A stretch of DNA of 45,464 bases from an uncultured Acidimicrobiaceae bacterium (GCA_903894295.1 CAITPI010000101.1:1-45464); one strand, 5' to 3'; counted from the stretch's first letter, positions 1 through 8,689 are shown. Translations and numbers: made by a program. The notes: a model not told the origin generated them from the sequence alone.

Positions 1-2741
1 CGACGCCGCTTGAGGGCCGGAAGAATCAGGAGCAACGGACCTCCAATGAGCGACGCCAACGCCAACAGGGCCAGGGCCGGCAGCAGGAGCCGGGACGAAC
101 TGACGGCCACGGTCGAACTCTGGGGCGTACCCGACGTCGTGGTGGGAGCGGTGGAGGAAGCGCCGTTGCCGGAGTTGCCGGACGTCGGCGCCTTTCCGTT
201 CGACGTCGTCAGCGGCAAGGACGAGGTGGAGGCTCCCGAGTTGCCGGTGAACCCACCGCCATTCGACGAGGCAGGGAACCCGGCATCACCGGAACCGGTC
301 GAGGTGGACGATCCCGAACCCGAACCCGGCGTCGCCGGTTCGGCGACGATGTCGGTCTTGATGTCGCTCAAGGCGGCCTGATAGAGGTACGAGGGCAACG
401 GGGCATAACCCGGGGGCAGCGCCGCTGACGCATGGTCGAAGTTGACCAGGTTCGTGAGCAGGCTCGATTCGGCATTGGCGGTGGTTGCCGGCTGCGGAGC
501 CGTGGACACCAGCGCATAGGTGATGTTCGGCATCACATACGCGTTGGGGTCCGGGTTGTTGTACGAGATCTGGAATGTTCCGGCCGGACAGGTCGCCGAA
601 GCCGTGGCGCACGGCGTCGGCTTGTTGGAATCCGTCACCGCCGCCTCGAGGCTGGCCGTGGTCGGCGGAACGAACTGACCCGAGGGGTTCTGCAGGCTTC
701 CGCTGTTCAGGCCGTTGAACGCCGCCTCGGAACTGTCCATGAGGCCGAAACCGGCCACGGTCTGGTTGGCCGTGCTGAGCTGGGCCACCGTACCGCTTCC
801 GTAGGCGGCGGCCCGGATGTTCTTGGCTTCGGATGCCGGATTCTGTGAGGGGCTGTAACCGGTGAATCCACTGGCCAGAACGGGGGTCGTCGAGGTCGGG
901 TCGCACGAGGTGATCGGCCACGTCTGCTTGGGCCCCACGTTGGGCGATGTCAACAGGATCGACGATGCCGTGTTGTGGTCCACCACCTTCTCGGTCACCG
1001 GAACCGGGATCGGTACCGCTTTGGCGCTCGTGCTGGTCTGGGCGTTCCGGTCGTAGGTGACGCTCAGGGGGGTGTTCGGTGCGTTGCACACCCAGGAAGT
1101 CGCCTGCCAGGTTGCACCGCTCGGTACGTTCGGTCCGAACTGGCCGTAGACCACCGGTCCGGTGGCTGCCGCCCGGGGATCCAACAGACCGAACTGTGGA
1201 TTGATGAGGTTGAAGGCGCTGAACGGGAGAGTCCAGTCCACCTGGCTGGGCGAGAGCAGACACGGCCGGGCGGTCGTGGGCTTCTGACACGCCCGGGTCT
1301 GGCTCGAGGTGTTCTTCGGACAGGCTTGCCAGGCGGTCTTGCCTGCTCCAAGCGAAACCAGACGGGTCACGCCGAGGCATGCCTGGTCGGCATAGAGGGC
1401 GCTGCCTCCGCAGTTCCCGGTGACCGCTCCGCCCAGTCCGAGACTGGAACACCCGGAAGGAGGCGGAGACACGCAGGCGGGCTGTCCCGCCCCGCCGGTT
1501 CCGGCCTCACACGTGTTGAAGCCACCGCTTCCGTTGGGGACATTGACCGCCACCGGGCCGTTCTGGGTCAGGAGGTTGTCGGCACCGTCGATGTTCTGCA
1601 GGTTGGACGAGCCCGCCGGTCCGGCGAACACTCCGGTCATCAGCCCGGCCACCATGGCCGGTGTGAGATTGAACGAGTTGGCCGGATAGACCGCAGCTGA
1701 CGACTGGGACTGGACGGCACCGAGGTAGGCCATGGCCGTTCCCGAAACGGCCACCGGGATGTAGGCGTAACTCTTGCCCAACAGGGCACTCGAGATTCCC
1801 GGGTCCTGGGGATTGTCGATGAAGGTGATTGAGGACTGGCCGGAGGCGAAGTCGCCCACGGCGTGGTTGTTGTCCTCGGAGGTGTTGAGGGCGATCACCC
1901 CGTTGGTCCCGGTACACGTGGCCCCCACGGCAGCCGGCAGCAACTGCTGCACGCTGTAGGAGTTGCTGACATAGAGCTGCGGGTCCGAAGCCGGGCAACC
2001 GTTGGCATTCGAGGTGAATGTGAGGGGAACGGCCACCGAGTTGGCGGGGGTCACGCCCTCGGCCGAACTCAGGATCGAGTTCTGCCAGGACACGATCAGG
2101 CTGCACGGTTGGGTCGGCCCACAGTAGAAGCCCGGACGCTGGGTTCCGTGGCGGTTGTAGAAGTCATGCGTCGGGAACGCCGTGGCTCCCGGGCCACTCG
2201 GATTCAGGAAGACCGGATACGAGGCGTTGGTCTGGTTGAGATTGGCCTTGTTGTCGATGATGGGGGTGGCGGAGGGCTGGTAGGCCTGTTGGGACCCCAG
2301 CCACGTACCGTTCAGACAGTTCGGGTCGTTGGCGTAGACCTCGTTGTTGGCGCAGAGCCCCACCCAGAGGCTGGTCGCCGATCCGTTCCGGGACGAAGGA
2401 AACCCGGTGGTGCTGATCTGCACGTACTCACCGTTGGCGAGGTTCGTCACCGGCGTGGCTGTCACCGTCGGAGTGGACGGGCACGCTCCGGCCGTCGAGA
2501 CCGGACAGGGCAACGTGGCCGTGCAGTTGGTCCCGCTGACGGCACAGGCGGTAGCCGAGAGATTTCCGGCGGCCTGCACCGGTGAGGCCGAAAAGCCGGC
2601 ACTGACGATTACCAGAGCACCCACGGCCGCCAGCGCCGTCAGCACGACCGCACCGAGACGACCAATGGACTCCAGGCGCTTCACCGCCCGGGCGAAGAAC
2701 CCGCGTTCCGGCCTACCTCGACGTTGAGGTTGCTGACTCAT
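1..2741 (-). CDS. Large membrane-anchored PstS-like surface protein, C-terminus beyond window
   Basis: Open reading frame from ATG at 2741 to the window edge, 913 codons without a stop, so the 3' end is missing. Residues 29-50 form an N-terminal hydrophobic segment with likely signal cleavage near 57. Residues about 91-242 resemble a neocarzinostatin-type Ig-like domain (TVTATPVTNLANGEYVQIS, then WVGLC and later paired Cys). From about 260 the chain follows PstS: DFASGQSSITFID, LTPAMVAGLMTGVF near 359-372, and YVMPNITYALV near 734 followed by GYAPLP. A Ser/Thr/Gly linker (about 805-880), a membrane helix (885-910) and KRR follow. The ATG overlaps the pstS stop as ATGA, so translation is coupled. 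The canonical phosphate-contacting R-x-D-x-S-G-T motif is not found, so binding may be altered or lost. Function beyond a role in the phosphate operon is unknown. Confidence 0.8.
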   Translation of the reverse strand, partial: MSQQPQRRGRPERGFFARAVKRLESIGRLGAVVLTALAAVGALVIVSAGFSASPVQAAGNLSATACAVSGTNCTATLPCPVSTAGACPSTPTVTATPVTNLANGEYVQISTTGFPSSRNGSATSLWVGLCANNEVYANDPNCLNGTWLGSQQAYQPSATPIIDNKANLNQTNASYPVFLNPSGPGATAFPTHDFYNRHGTQRPGFYCGPTQPCSLIVSWQNSILSSAEGVTPANSVAVPLTFTSNANGCPASDPQLYVSNSYSVQQLLPAAVGATCTGTNGVIALNTSEDNNHAVGDFASGQSSITFIDNPQDPGISSALLGKSYAYIPVAVSGTAMAYLGAVQSQSSAAVYPANSFNLTPAMVAGLMTGVFAGPAGSSNLQNIDGADNLLTQNGPVAVNVPNGSGGFNTCEAGTGGAGQPACVSPPPSGCSSLGLGGAVTGNCGGSALYADQACLGVTRLVSLGAGKTAWQACPKNTSSQTRACQKPTTARPCLLSPSQVDWTLPFSAFNLINPQFGLLDPRAAATGPVVYGQFGPNVPSGATWQATSWVCNAPNTPLSVTYDRNAQTSTSAKAVPIPVPVTEKVVDHNTASSILLTSPNVGPKQTWPITSCDPTSTTPVLASGFTGYSPSQNPASEAKNIRAAAYGSGTVAQLSTANQTVAGFGLMDSSEAAFNGLNSGSLQNPSGQFVPPTTASLEAAVTDSNKPTPCATASATCPAGTFQISYNNPDPNAYVMPNITYALVSTAPQPATTANAESSLLTNLVNFDHASAALPPGYAPLPSYLYQAALSDIKTDIVAEPATPGSGSGSSTSTGSGDAGFPASSNGGGFTGNSGASTSSLPLTTSNGKAPTSGNSGNGASSTAPTTTSGTPQSSTVAVSSSRLLLPALALLALASLIGGPLLLILPALKRR

Positions 2742-4516
2742 GATTTGCTCGCCCCTTTTGTTTTTCCTTCACGCGACATGAGATAGATCGACGGACCGAA
2801 GATCAGCAGGAGGGCCAGAATGGCCAGCGAGAACTGCAGCCACGACCAGCCGAGACCCAACGACGAGACGGAGGCCGTGAGCTGGTTGGCCCGTTCGTAC
2901 TGGTTCGGCGTTCCCGGAGCCCCCAGAAGGCGCACCAACTGGCCGTTGACGACGGTAAAGCCCTTGGCCTTCTGGGCCGCCGTCAGGGTGATGCCTCCAA
3001 TGGTGACCGAACCACCGCCCGAGCCCGATGAGCCGGAGCCACCCGAACCGGAGGATCCACCCGAGGCCGAAGATCCACCGCTGCTTCCCGATCCACCGTT
3101 GTCGCCAGCGGCGGCCTGCGCCACCACCTGTTGGTTCGAGATCACGCCACAGTTGGACTGACCCGGCACACACGGCTCACCCGGCAAGACGGTCTGGCCA
3201 TCCACATAGGGGTTCTGGCAGGTCGACGGGGTCGGAGGGGGCGGCTGCACGCCACCGTTCATCCGGCCGATGGCGTCAAAATCCTCCTGCACCAGGTTGG
3301 GCGGGAGGGGCGAGTAGCCGAGGTTGGCCATGCGGGCCTGGCCGCCACAGGCCATGAAGGCAGCGAACTGACCCAACTCGTTGCCCTTGGCCGAGGGAAA
3401 AGGCGACGACGCACCCGGACCCGTGCAGGTCGTGTGCTGGCCGGCGGCCAACTGGGGTGAGCAGGGCGCCACCACGTAGCTGTAGGCCGACAACGGGTAG
3501 GCGTTGGGCTCGGTGTTGGTGTAAACCTTGGTGAGGTCCTGGGTCAGGTCCGGGTGAAGGATGGCCTTCACAAGGGCGGTGGCCACGTTGACCGAAGTCG
3601 GTTGCACGTTGTTGCCACTGGCATTCAACAGGTTGGCCACCGGAGCGTTGTGCTCCTTGGCATAGGCCGTCTCGACGTAGGTGATCGAACCGTTGCTGGC
3701 CGCCGCCGAGACGTAGTTGGCCGCATTGTCGGATCCCGACTGCGCCACCTCGTTGTTGGCGTTCGGATACTGCGGTCCGTAGTTGTTGTTCACGTTCCGG
3801 GGCCACACGGCAGAGGGCCTGCCCACACCACCCGTGGCCCATGCCTGCTGGGCGGACGTGAAGGCGGCGCCATCCTGGTGCAGCAGGTAGTCCGACAGGA
3901 GATAGTTCTCGCCCGACGGGTCGGTTCGGTAGACCGGGATGATCCGGGTGGAAGGAAGATCGCCCTGAAGTTGGGGGTTCAGGTTGGCGATCACCGGGTC
4001 GTTCCACCGGGTGATTTTTCCGAGGAAGATGTCGTCAATGACGGCGGCGTTCATGTTGAGGTTCGAAATCCGTTGGCCGGTGTTGCCGTTCAGGTTGTAC
4101 ATGAAGGCCAGGCCACCGGCCACGTCCGGAAGGTACTGATACGGCTGGTTGGGATTGCTCTGGTTCTGGCCGGCGCTGTAGGGGATGTCCGAGAGTGCGA
4201 AGTCGATCGAGTTCTGTCCGAAATCGTTCAGACCGAAAACCGACGAGGACACCTGCCAGTTGATGTTGTCGCCGAACAGCACCGAGGACTGGCCCACCCA
4301 CTCCTGCATGGCCACGCTGGCGAAACTCGAACCCGACGAGGTCATCGTCGGCTTGGACGCCCAGGCCGGAACGGCTTCGACGAACAGGGTGATGCCAGCC
4401 ATCACGAAGATGGCGATCACCGAGACCACCCGCTTCAACGCCGACACCAACGGGCGACGAGGGCTTCTCGATGACAAGGGTGTCCGGAATGACACAGGGA
4501 TACGGAGGGTCTTCAT
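2738..4516 (-). CDS. pstS: Phosphate ABC transporter substrate-binding protein, C-terminally anchored
   Basis: Periplasm-side phosphate-binding component of the Pst importer. ATG at 4516 gives 592 residues; an in-frame TTG at 4528 overlaps the pstB stop and is the alternative. Signal sequence about 1-53 ending AWA. PstS landmarks are visible in order: SSGSSF, DFALSDIPYS (ligand Asp), FLGKITRWNDPVI, RTDPSGENYLLSDYL, GSITYVETAYA and AYPLSAYSYVV. Unlike the usual 320-370 residue lipoproteins, it has no lipobox. It instead carries a Gly/Ser linker (about 468-502) and a C-terminal membrane helix (about 559-580) with a basic tail, so it should be tethered by its C-terminus. The ligand motif reads R-T-D-P-S-G-E where most family members have S-G-T. 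Coupled to the downstream gene by ATGA. Assignment is firm; exact start is not. Confidence 0.93.
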   Translation of the reverse strand: MKTLRIPVSFRTPLSSRSPRRPLVSALKRVVSVIAIFVMAGITLFVEAVPAWASKPTMTSSGSSFASVAMQEWVGQSSVLFGDNINWQVSSSVFGLNDFGQNSIDFALSDIPYSAGQNQSNPNQPYQYLPDVAGGLAFMYNLNGNTGQRISNLNMNAAVIDDIFLGKITRWNDPVIANLNPQLQGDLPSTRIIPVYRTDPSGENYLLSDYLLHQDGAAFTSAQQAWATGGVGRPSAVWPRNVNNNYGPQYPNANNEVAQSGSDNAANYVSAAASNGSITYVETAYAKEHNAPVANLLNASGNNVQPTSVNVATALVKAILHPDLTQDLTKVYTNTEPNAYPLSAYSYVVAPCSPQLAAGQHTTCTGPGASSPFPSAKGNELGQFAAFMACGGQARMANLGYSPLPPNLVQEDFDAIGRMNGGVQPPPPTPSTCQNPYVDGQTVLPGEPCVPGQSNCGVISNQQVVAQAAAGDNGGSGSSGGSSASGGSSGSGGSGSSGSGGGSVTIGGITLTAAQKAKGFTVVNGQLVRLLGAPGTPNQYERANQLTASVSSLGLGWSWLQFSLAILALLLIFGPSIYLMSREGKTKGASKS

Positions 4517-4520
4517 GATC

Positions 4521-5384
4521 TCAACCAAACTGTCCGTTGACGTAGTCGGCCGTGCGGGGGTCGGCGGGATTGCCGAACATCAACTCGGTCGGCCCGGCCT
4601 CCACCACCCGTCCCGGCTTGTTCTCTTCGGCCAGGAAGAAGGCACAGAAATCCGACACCCGCTGGGCCTGCTGCATGTTGTGGGTGACGATCACCACGGT
4701 CACTTCACCGGCGATATCCTGGATGGTCTTCTCGATGCGGAGCGTCGACGTCGGGTCAAGGGCCGAGCACGGCTCATCCATCAGCAGCACGCTCGGGCGA
4801 ACGGCCAGCGAGCGGGCGATGCAAAGGCGCTGCTGCTGACCACCGGAGAGCGCGCCACCGAGGGAGCCCAGGCGGTCCTTGACCTCGTTCCACAAGCCGG
4901 CCTTCGTCAGCATCTCTTCGACCAGATCGTCACGGTGCTTGGCCTGACTGCGGGAGAACTTCAGTCCGGCCAGCACGTTCTCCTGGATGGTCATGGCCGG
5001 AAACGGGTTCGGCTTCTGGAACACCATGCCGATGTGCCGCCGGGTGTCCATGGCCCGTTGTCCGGAGCCATAGATGTCAACGCCGTTCAACCCGACGGTG
5101 CCCGCCAGCTGGGCGCCGGGCACCACTTCATGCATCCGGTTCAGGATGCGAAGGAACGTCGACTTGCCACATCCCGACGGGCCGATGAGGGCCGTCACCT
5201 TCGAACGCTCCATCGTCAGGGTGACGTTCTCCAGGACGAGACGCGAGCCGAACCAGGCATAGACACCTTCGGCTTCGATCTCGCCCGCCGCTGAGCCGGC
5301 CAACCGAAGGTGGTCGCCCTTCGGGTCCCGGGCCGGGGCCGGGGCCGGGGCCATGTCATCGGTGCGCAACGGGGTGGTGGTCAT
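4521..5384 (-). CDS. pstB: Phosphate ABC transporter ATP-binding protein
   Basis: Cytoplasmic ATPase that drives phosphate import through PstA/PstC. 287 residues, slightly long because of an N-terminal extension containing an APAPAPA run encoded by tandem GGGGCC units (about 5330-5352). Walker A GPSGCGKST is at 68-76, Q-loop Q123, ABC signature LSGGQQQR at 179-186, Walker B VLLMDEP at 199-205 and switch His 235. GMVFQKPNPFPAMTIQENV is the PstB-specific Q-loop region, which separates it from other ABC ATPases. The ATG overlaps the pstA stop (ATGA at 5381-5384) and the gene ends 4 bases before the pstS ATG, so it belongs to one translationally coupled operon. Confidence 0.97.
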   Translation of the reverse strand: MTTTPLRTDDMAPAPAPARDPKGDHLRLAGSAAGEIEAEGVYAWFGSRLVLENVTLTMERSKVTALIGPSGCGKSTFLRILNRMHEVVPGAQLAGTVGLNGVDIYGSGQRAMDTRRHIGMVFQKPNPFPAMTIQENVLAGLKFSRSQAKHRDDLVEEMLTKAGLWNEVKDRLGSLGGALSGGQQQRLCIARSLAVRPSVLLMDEPCSALDPTSTLRIEKTIQDIAGEVTVVIVTHNMQQAQRVSDFCAFFLAEENKPGRVVEAGPTELMFGNPADPRTADYVNGQFG

Positions 5385-6604
5385 GAGAGGTTCTCGCTTT
5401 TCTCCATGGGAACAGGAAGGAACATGCGGGCCAGGGCGTCATCTTCGATGGGGAGGTCGCCGCGCTTCTTGGCGTCCTTGTCCCGGACCCGGCTGAAGAG
5501 ACGGGCCAGGACAAAGAGGACCAGCACCAGACTCATCAGGACAAATCCCGCCTGGAAGGCAAGGTCGAGGAAGGACTGGTTGGCCTGGCGGACGTCGGAG
5601 TAGATCACGATCGGCAAGGCACCCTGGGCGCCATGGAAGACGTTCCAGTTCATGACCTGGGAGCCGAAAGCGGTGAAGATCAACGGGGCCGTCTCCCCGA
5701 CGATGCGGGCGACTCCGAGCAGCACGGCGGTGACCACGCCCGAGCGGGCGGTCGGCAAAACCACCGACCAGGTCGTGCGCCACTCGGGGGCGCCAAGGGC
5801 GAGCGACGCTTCACGCAGGCCGCTGGGTACGACCCGCAGCACCTCTTCCACCACCCGGGTGACGGACGGCAGCAGGATCACGACAAGAGCCAGCGAAGCC
5901 GCGAAGCCCGAGTAGTTCATGATGTGGTCGATGATGAAGATCGAGTAGATGAAGACACCGGCCACCACCGAAGGCGTTCCGGACATGGCGGTCACCACGG
6001 TGCGGACCAGCTTGACGCCCCTGCCCTTCACTTCATTGAGGAAGACCGCGGTGGTGATGGCGATCGGCACGCCGATCAGGGCTGCCACGGCCACCTGTTC
6101 CATGGTGCCGACGATGGCCTCGGAGATTCCCACCGTGCTGAGGGCGTTCGGACTGGCCGGCTGGAAGTTCTTCTGGTCCTTGGTGAACAGGGAGGTCCAG
6201 TGGATGGAGGGCACCGCTTTGTAGGCCACCCACAGCACGATGAAGAGCACCAGACCCACCACCAGGACGGCGGCGGAGACAACGAGGGTCGCCACCACCC
6301 GGTCGGTGGCAACCTGCCGTTCGATCACCTGGGCCGTGGAGATCCAGGTCATGGCGATGAACAGGACGAACCACGACACCAGAAATCCCAGTACACCCGA
6401 GAGGGAGGTGATCTGGTAGAAGGCCACCCAGACCAGGAAGAACGAAGACAGAGCCGAGAAGGCCAGCAGGGCCACGTCGGTCGACGAGAAATCGCCCGGC
6501 CGGATGGCCGAGGGCAGCCGGCGCGGCGCGGGCGGCATCACCGTGGTCTCGGCGTCGGCCGACGACGCCGCACCGGGAGTCCGGACAGGAGTGTCGATAC
6601 TCAC
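5381..6604 (-). CDS. pstA: Phosphate ABC transporter permease PstA
   Basis: Inner-membrane permease subunit of the Pst phosphate importer. 407 residues, longer than the usual 280-300 because of an N-terminal cytoplasmic stretch and two extra hydrophobic segments (about 45-65 and 67-85) before the conserved permease core. The core starts near 110 with VVATLVVSAAVLVVGLVLF. The EAA-type coupling loop is LREASLALGAPEWRTTW followed by VVLPTARSG, and the PstA-like ARIVGETAPLIFTAFG follows. It overlaps pstB (ATGA) downstream and the pstC stop (ATGA at 6601-6604) upstream, so stoichiometric translation of the complex is likely. The C-terminal tail after the last helix is basic and probably cytoplasmic. 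Confidence 0.96.
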   Translation of the reverse strand: MSIDTPVRTPGAASSADAETTVMPPAPRRLPSAIRPGDFSSTDVALLAFSALSSFFLVWVAFYQITSLSGVLGFLVSWFVLFIAMTWISTAQVIERQVATDRVVATLVVSAAVLVVGLVLFIVLWVAYKAVPSIHWTSLFTKDQKNFQPASPNALSTVGISEAIVGTMEQVAVAALIGVPIAITTAVFLNEVKGRGVKLVRTVVTAMSGTPSVVAGVFIYSIFIIDHIMNYSGFAASLALVVILLPSVTRVVEEVLRVVPSGLREASLALGAPEWRTTWSVVLPTARSGVVTAVLLGVARIVGETAPLIFTAFGSQVMNWNVFHGAQGALPIVIYSDVRQANQSFLDLAFQAGFVLMSLVLVLFVLARLFSRVRDKDAKKRGDLPIEDDALARMFLPVPMEKSENLS

Positions 6605-7611
6605 AGGTCGGTCCCCGCTCCCGACCGGGACCGGTTGACGATCGCCGAGGCTGCCAGATTGATGACCATGGTCAGGATGAACAGGACGAAGCCGGCGAGC
6701 AGCAGGACGTGGTTACCGAGCTGCCCACCCGAACCGAAGTTCGAGGCGATCATCTGGGAGATGGTCGTGCCTCCATGTTGGAGGATGTGGATGCCGAACG
6801 AGAACGAGCCGCCCAGGATGATGGTGACGGCAATGGTCTCCTCCAGAGCCCGGCCGAGACCCAGCATGATGGCGCCGATCATCCCGCCCCGGCCGAAGGG
6901 CAGTACCACGGTCCGGATCATCTGCCAGCGACTGGCGCCAAGAGCGAGAGCCGCTTCCCGTTCGCCGGGGGGAGCCAGCGAGAACACTTCACGACTGATG
7001 GAGGCGACGATCGGCACGATCATGAGTCCGACCACCAGTCCGGCGATGAAGATCGAGGCATTGAGGGGAGGACTGGTGACCGTGAAGAAGGGGATGAAGG
7101 CCACGTGACGGGAGAGCCACGTACTGAACCCGACCACGTTGGGTTGCAGTTCGAAGATCGCCCAGAGGCCGTAGATGATGCTCGGGATGGCGGCGGCCAG
7201 GTCGACCAGGGCGATCAGGGTCCGGCGGCTCCACCGGGGGGCGTACTCACTCAGGAAGAGCGCCGTTCCGATGGCCACCGGGCCACCGACCAGCATGGCC
7301 ACGGTGGCCACTTCAACCGTTCCCACGAGGGACGCCAGCACGCCAAACACCGGATTCGCACCCTGCGTCTGGAAACCCGAGTGGGTGAAGAAGCCGAGGC
7401 CGGCGACCTTGAAGGCGGGCCAGCCACCGATGACCAGGAAGAGGCCGATCAAAAAAAGCAGGGCCAGGACGCCAAAGCCCGCCGTCTTGGCCGTGAGCCG
7501 GTAGATCTTGTCCGGCTGCGAGACCTCGCTGTTGACGACGATCGGCGTTGGCACGGGAGCGCCGATGGGCGATGCCCCGTCGGCCAATCCCCTGTCAATG
7601 GTCGAAGTCAT
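6601..7611 (-). CDS. pstC: Phosphate ABC transporter permease PstC
   Basis: Inner-membrane permease partner of PstA. 336 residues, family-typical length, with six predicted helices beginning at AKTAGFGVLALLFLIGLFLV. The periplasmic PstC loop is followed by SLVGTVEVATVAMLVGGPVAIGTALFLSEYAP and the coupling loop EREAALALGASRWQMIRTVV (about 219-238). RALEETIAVTIILGG is typical of PstC. ATG at 7611 has GAAAGG about 9 bases upstream. It is the first gene of the coupled pstC-A-B-S run, and the PHO-box-like repeats about 120 bases upstream suggest phosphate-starvation control. No phoU is visible in the window. Confidence 0.96.
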   Translation of the reverse strand: MTSTIDRGLADGASPIGAPVPTPIVVNSEVSQPDKIYRLTAKTAGFGVLALLFLIGLFLVIGGWPAFKVAGLGFFTHSGFQTQGANPVFGVLASLVGTVEVATVAMLVGGPVAIGTALFLSEYAPRWSRRTLIALVDLAAAIPSIIYGLWAIFELQPNVVGFSTWLSRHVAFIPFFTVTSPPLNASIFIAGLVVGLMIVPIVASISREVFSLAPPGEREAALALGASRWQMIRTVVLPFGRGGMIGAIMLGLGRALEETIAVTIILGGSFSFGIHILQHGGTTISQMIASNFGSGGQLGNHVLLLAGFVLFILTMVINLAASAIVNRSRSGAGTDL

Positions 7612-7718
7612 GCCACTGGGCCTTTCGAAAGGTCACTCGTCGTCGGAATCCGGGCGCATCGCAGACGTTTCGGACACCGGAAACCGGCCACCCGAGCGCA
7701 GTCACAACGCTCCGCACA

Positions 7719-7751
7719 AAAGGTAGAAGGGCAAGGTGAACGCAACGCAAA
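7719..7751 (-). promoter_or_regulatory. PHO-box-like 11-bp repeat pair and -10 upstream of pstC
   Basis: Reading towards pstC, two adjacent 11-base units occupy 7751-7741 and 7740-7730. The second is GTTCACCTTGC and contains the exact GTTCACC heptamer known from Streptomyces PHO boxes; the first matches it at 8 of 11 positions. A TACCTT element (7724-7719) lies five bases further on, placing the repeats where a -35 would be, as in PhoB/PhoP-activated promoters. Binding by a PhoP/RegX3-type regulator is inferred. The site is 118 bases from the pstC start. Confidence 0.6.
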
Positions 7752-7796
7752 CTTTGGGCGAGGGCCCGATGATCGTTCGGTGTCTTCCATCAACGA

Positions 7797-8480
7797 TCAC
7801 TCCGGAACCAGCTGACCACGGGCCGGGTAGAACTGGATCCCGGAAGCCTTCCATTCGATGACCTTGGTCGATGTGATCTCGACCGGAAGGAACGAGACGC
7901 CGCCGGTCTCGGTGAAGGGCTTGGATCTCGCCATCGTCGCAAGCGCCTGGGTGATCTCGTGGCCGGTCGCCGCGTTGACCGAAGTCACCTGGCCCACGTT
8001 CACCCAGTAGGGAGTGGATCCACCGCAGGCCAGAAAGAAGGCCAGCCAGGTTTGACCGTTGACGGCAACGACCACCGGGTCGGAAACTCCCAGCTGCTGG
8101 CTCGGAGAAACCTTGCCCACCGGGGCAAGCGACGTCGAGGGTCCGGCGTAGAGCGCCGCACCCGAGGGGATCTGGAAGCTGTCCACCGCACCGCGGCCAC
8201 CATGATTCCTGATCGAGGTCCACACCGCGTTGGCTTCTTTGGTGGTGGTCGCTGCCTTGAACGCCGGCTGGACCCCGGGCACCACCTGCTGGGCGCCGTT
8301 GGCACCCGTAGGCACCCAGCCACAGTTCTGGACCTGAGCGGGCGGGGGAACCACCAGCACGGGGAGCGAGGAGGCCGGGGAGGATGAAGAGCCACAGGCC
8401 GCAAACATTCCGGCGAGTGCGAGGGAGGCAACAGCAGCGCCCACAGGTCGGACGGCCTTCCTCATCATCACGGACTTCAT
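7797..8480 (-). CDS. Putative lipoprotein of unknown function upstream of pst genes
   Basis: ATG at 8480 is chosen over upstream starts because AAAGGGA lies 8-9 bases before it and because the resulting 227-residue product opens with a lipoprotein signal: MKSVMMRKAVRP, a hydrophobic core, then FAAC with Cys29 as the lipidation site. The mature part begins with a Ser-rich spacer. It contains few recognisable motifs: NCGWVPTGANG, GSTPYWVNVGQVTSV and a C-terminal FYPARGQLVPE. I do not recognise a family. It points the same way as pstC, 185 bases upstream of it, and a four-unit PHO-box-like array lies 166 bases before its start. An accessory surface role in phosphate stress is therefore plausible but only inferred from context. 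Confidence 0.75.
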   Translation of the reverse strand: MKSVMMRKAVRPVGAAVASLALAGMFAACGSSSSPASSLPVLVVPPPAQVQNCGWVPTGANGAQQVVPGVQPAFKAATTTKEANAVWTSIRNHGGRGAVDSFQIPSGAALYAGPSTSLAPVGKVSPSQQLGVSDPVVVAVNGQTWLAFFLACGGSTPYWVNVGQVTSVNAATGHEITQALATMARSKPFTETGGVSFLPVEITSTKVIEWKASGIQFYPARGQLVPE

Positions 8481-8530
8481 GTCGGGCGATCCCTTTCCCT
8501 CAAGGCTCTTCGCACTTCCGAAGCGATCAG

Positions 8531-8550
8531 CCGTCGTTCCCCGTCGTTCC
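8531..8550. repeat. Perfect 10-bp tandem duplication in lipoprotein leader
   Basis: CCGTCGTTCC occurs twice without spacer at 8531-8540 and 8541-8550, in the untranslated leader of the lipoprotein gene at 8480. It may be a second operator or simple slippage. No known binding motif is recognised. Confidence 0.45.
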
Positions 8551-8645
8551 CATGGGTCCCGCTTCCACTTCCTGCGACGGGTGAGCAAACATTTGTCGCA
8601 TGCAGCACCTGGCAAGTCAAAGCAGGTGGGGCCGTTTTGGCAAAA

Positions 8646-8689
8646 GATCACATCAAGATCACGTCAACGTCACAGGACGTTCACATGAG
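8646..8689 (+). promoter_or_regulatory. Four-unit 11-bp PHO-box-like array
   Basis: Four head-to-tail 11-base units at 8646-8656, 8657-8667, 8668-8678 and 8679-8689. TCAC at unit positions 3-6 and A at position 10 are invariant; the last unit begins GTTCAC and the first two differ at one base. The 11-bp period and GTTCAC core match PhoP/PhoB-type PHO boxes. The array sits between the lipoprotein gene (left, start 8480, with a TTGACT -35-like element at 8620-8615 on that strand) and the small membrane protein gene (right, start 8752). It could therefore control either or both. Regulator identity is inferred. Confidence 0.65.

Noticed and set aside
5330-5352. GGGGCC-type tandem repeat in pstB
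   Set aside because: It lies in frame and encodes an Ala/Pro run near the PstB N-terminus; simple coding slippage, not a regulatory or mobile repeat.
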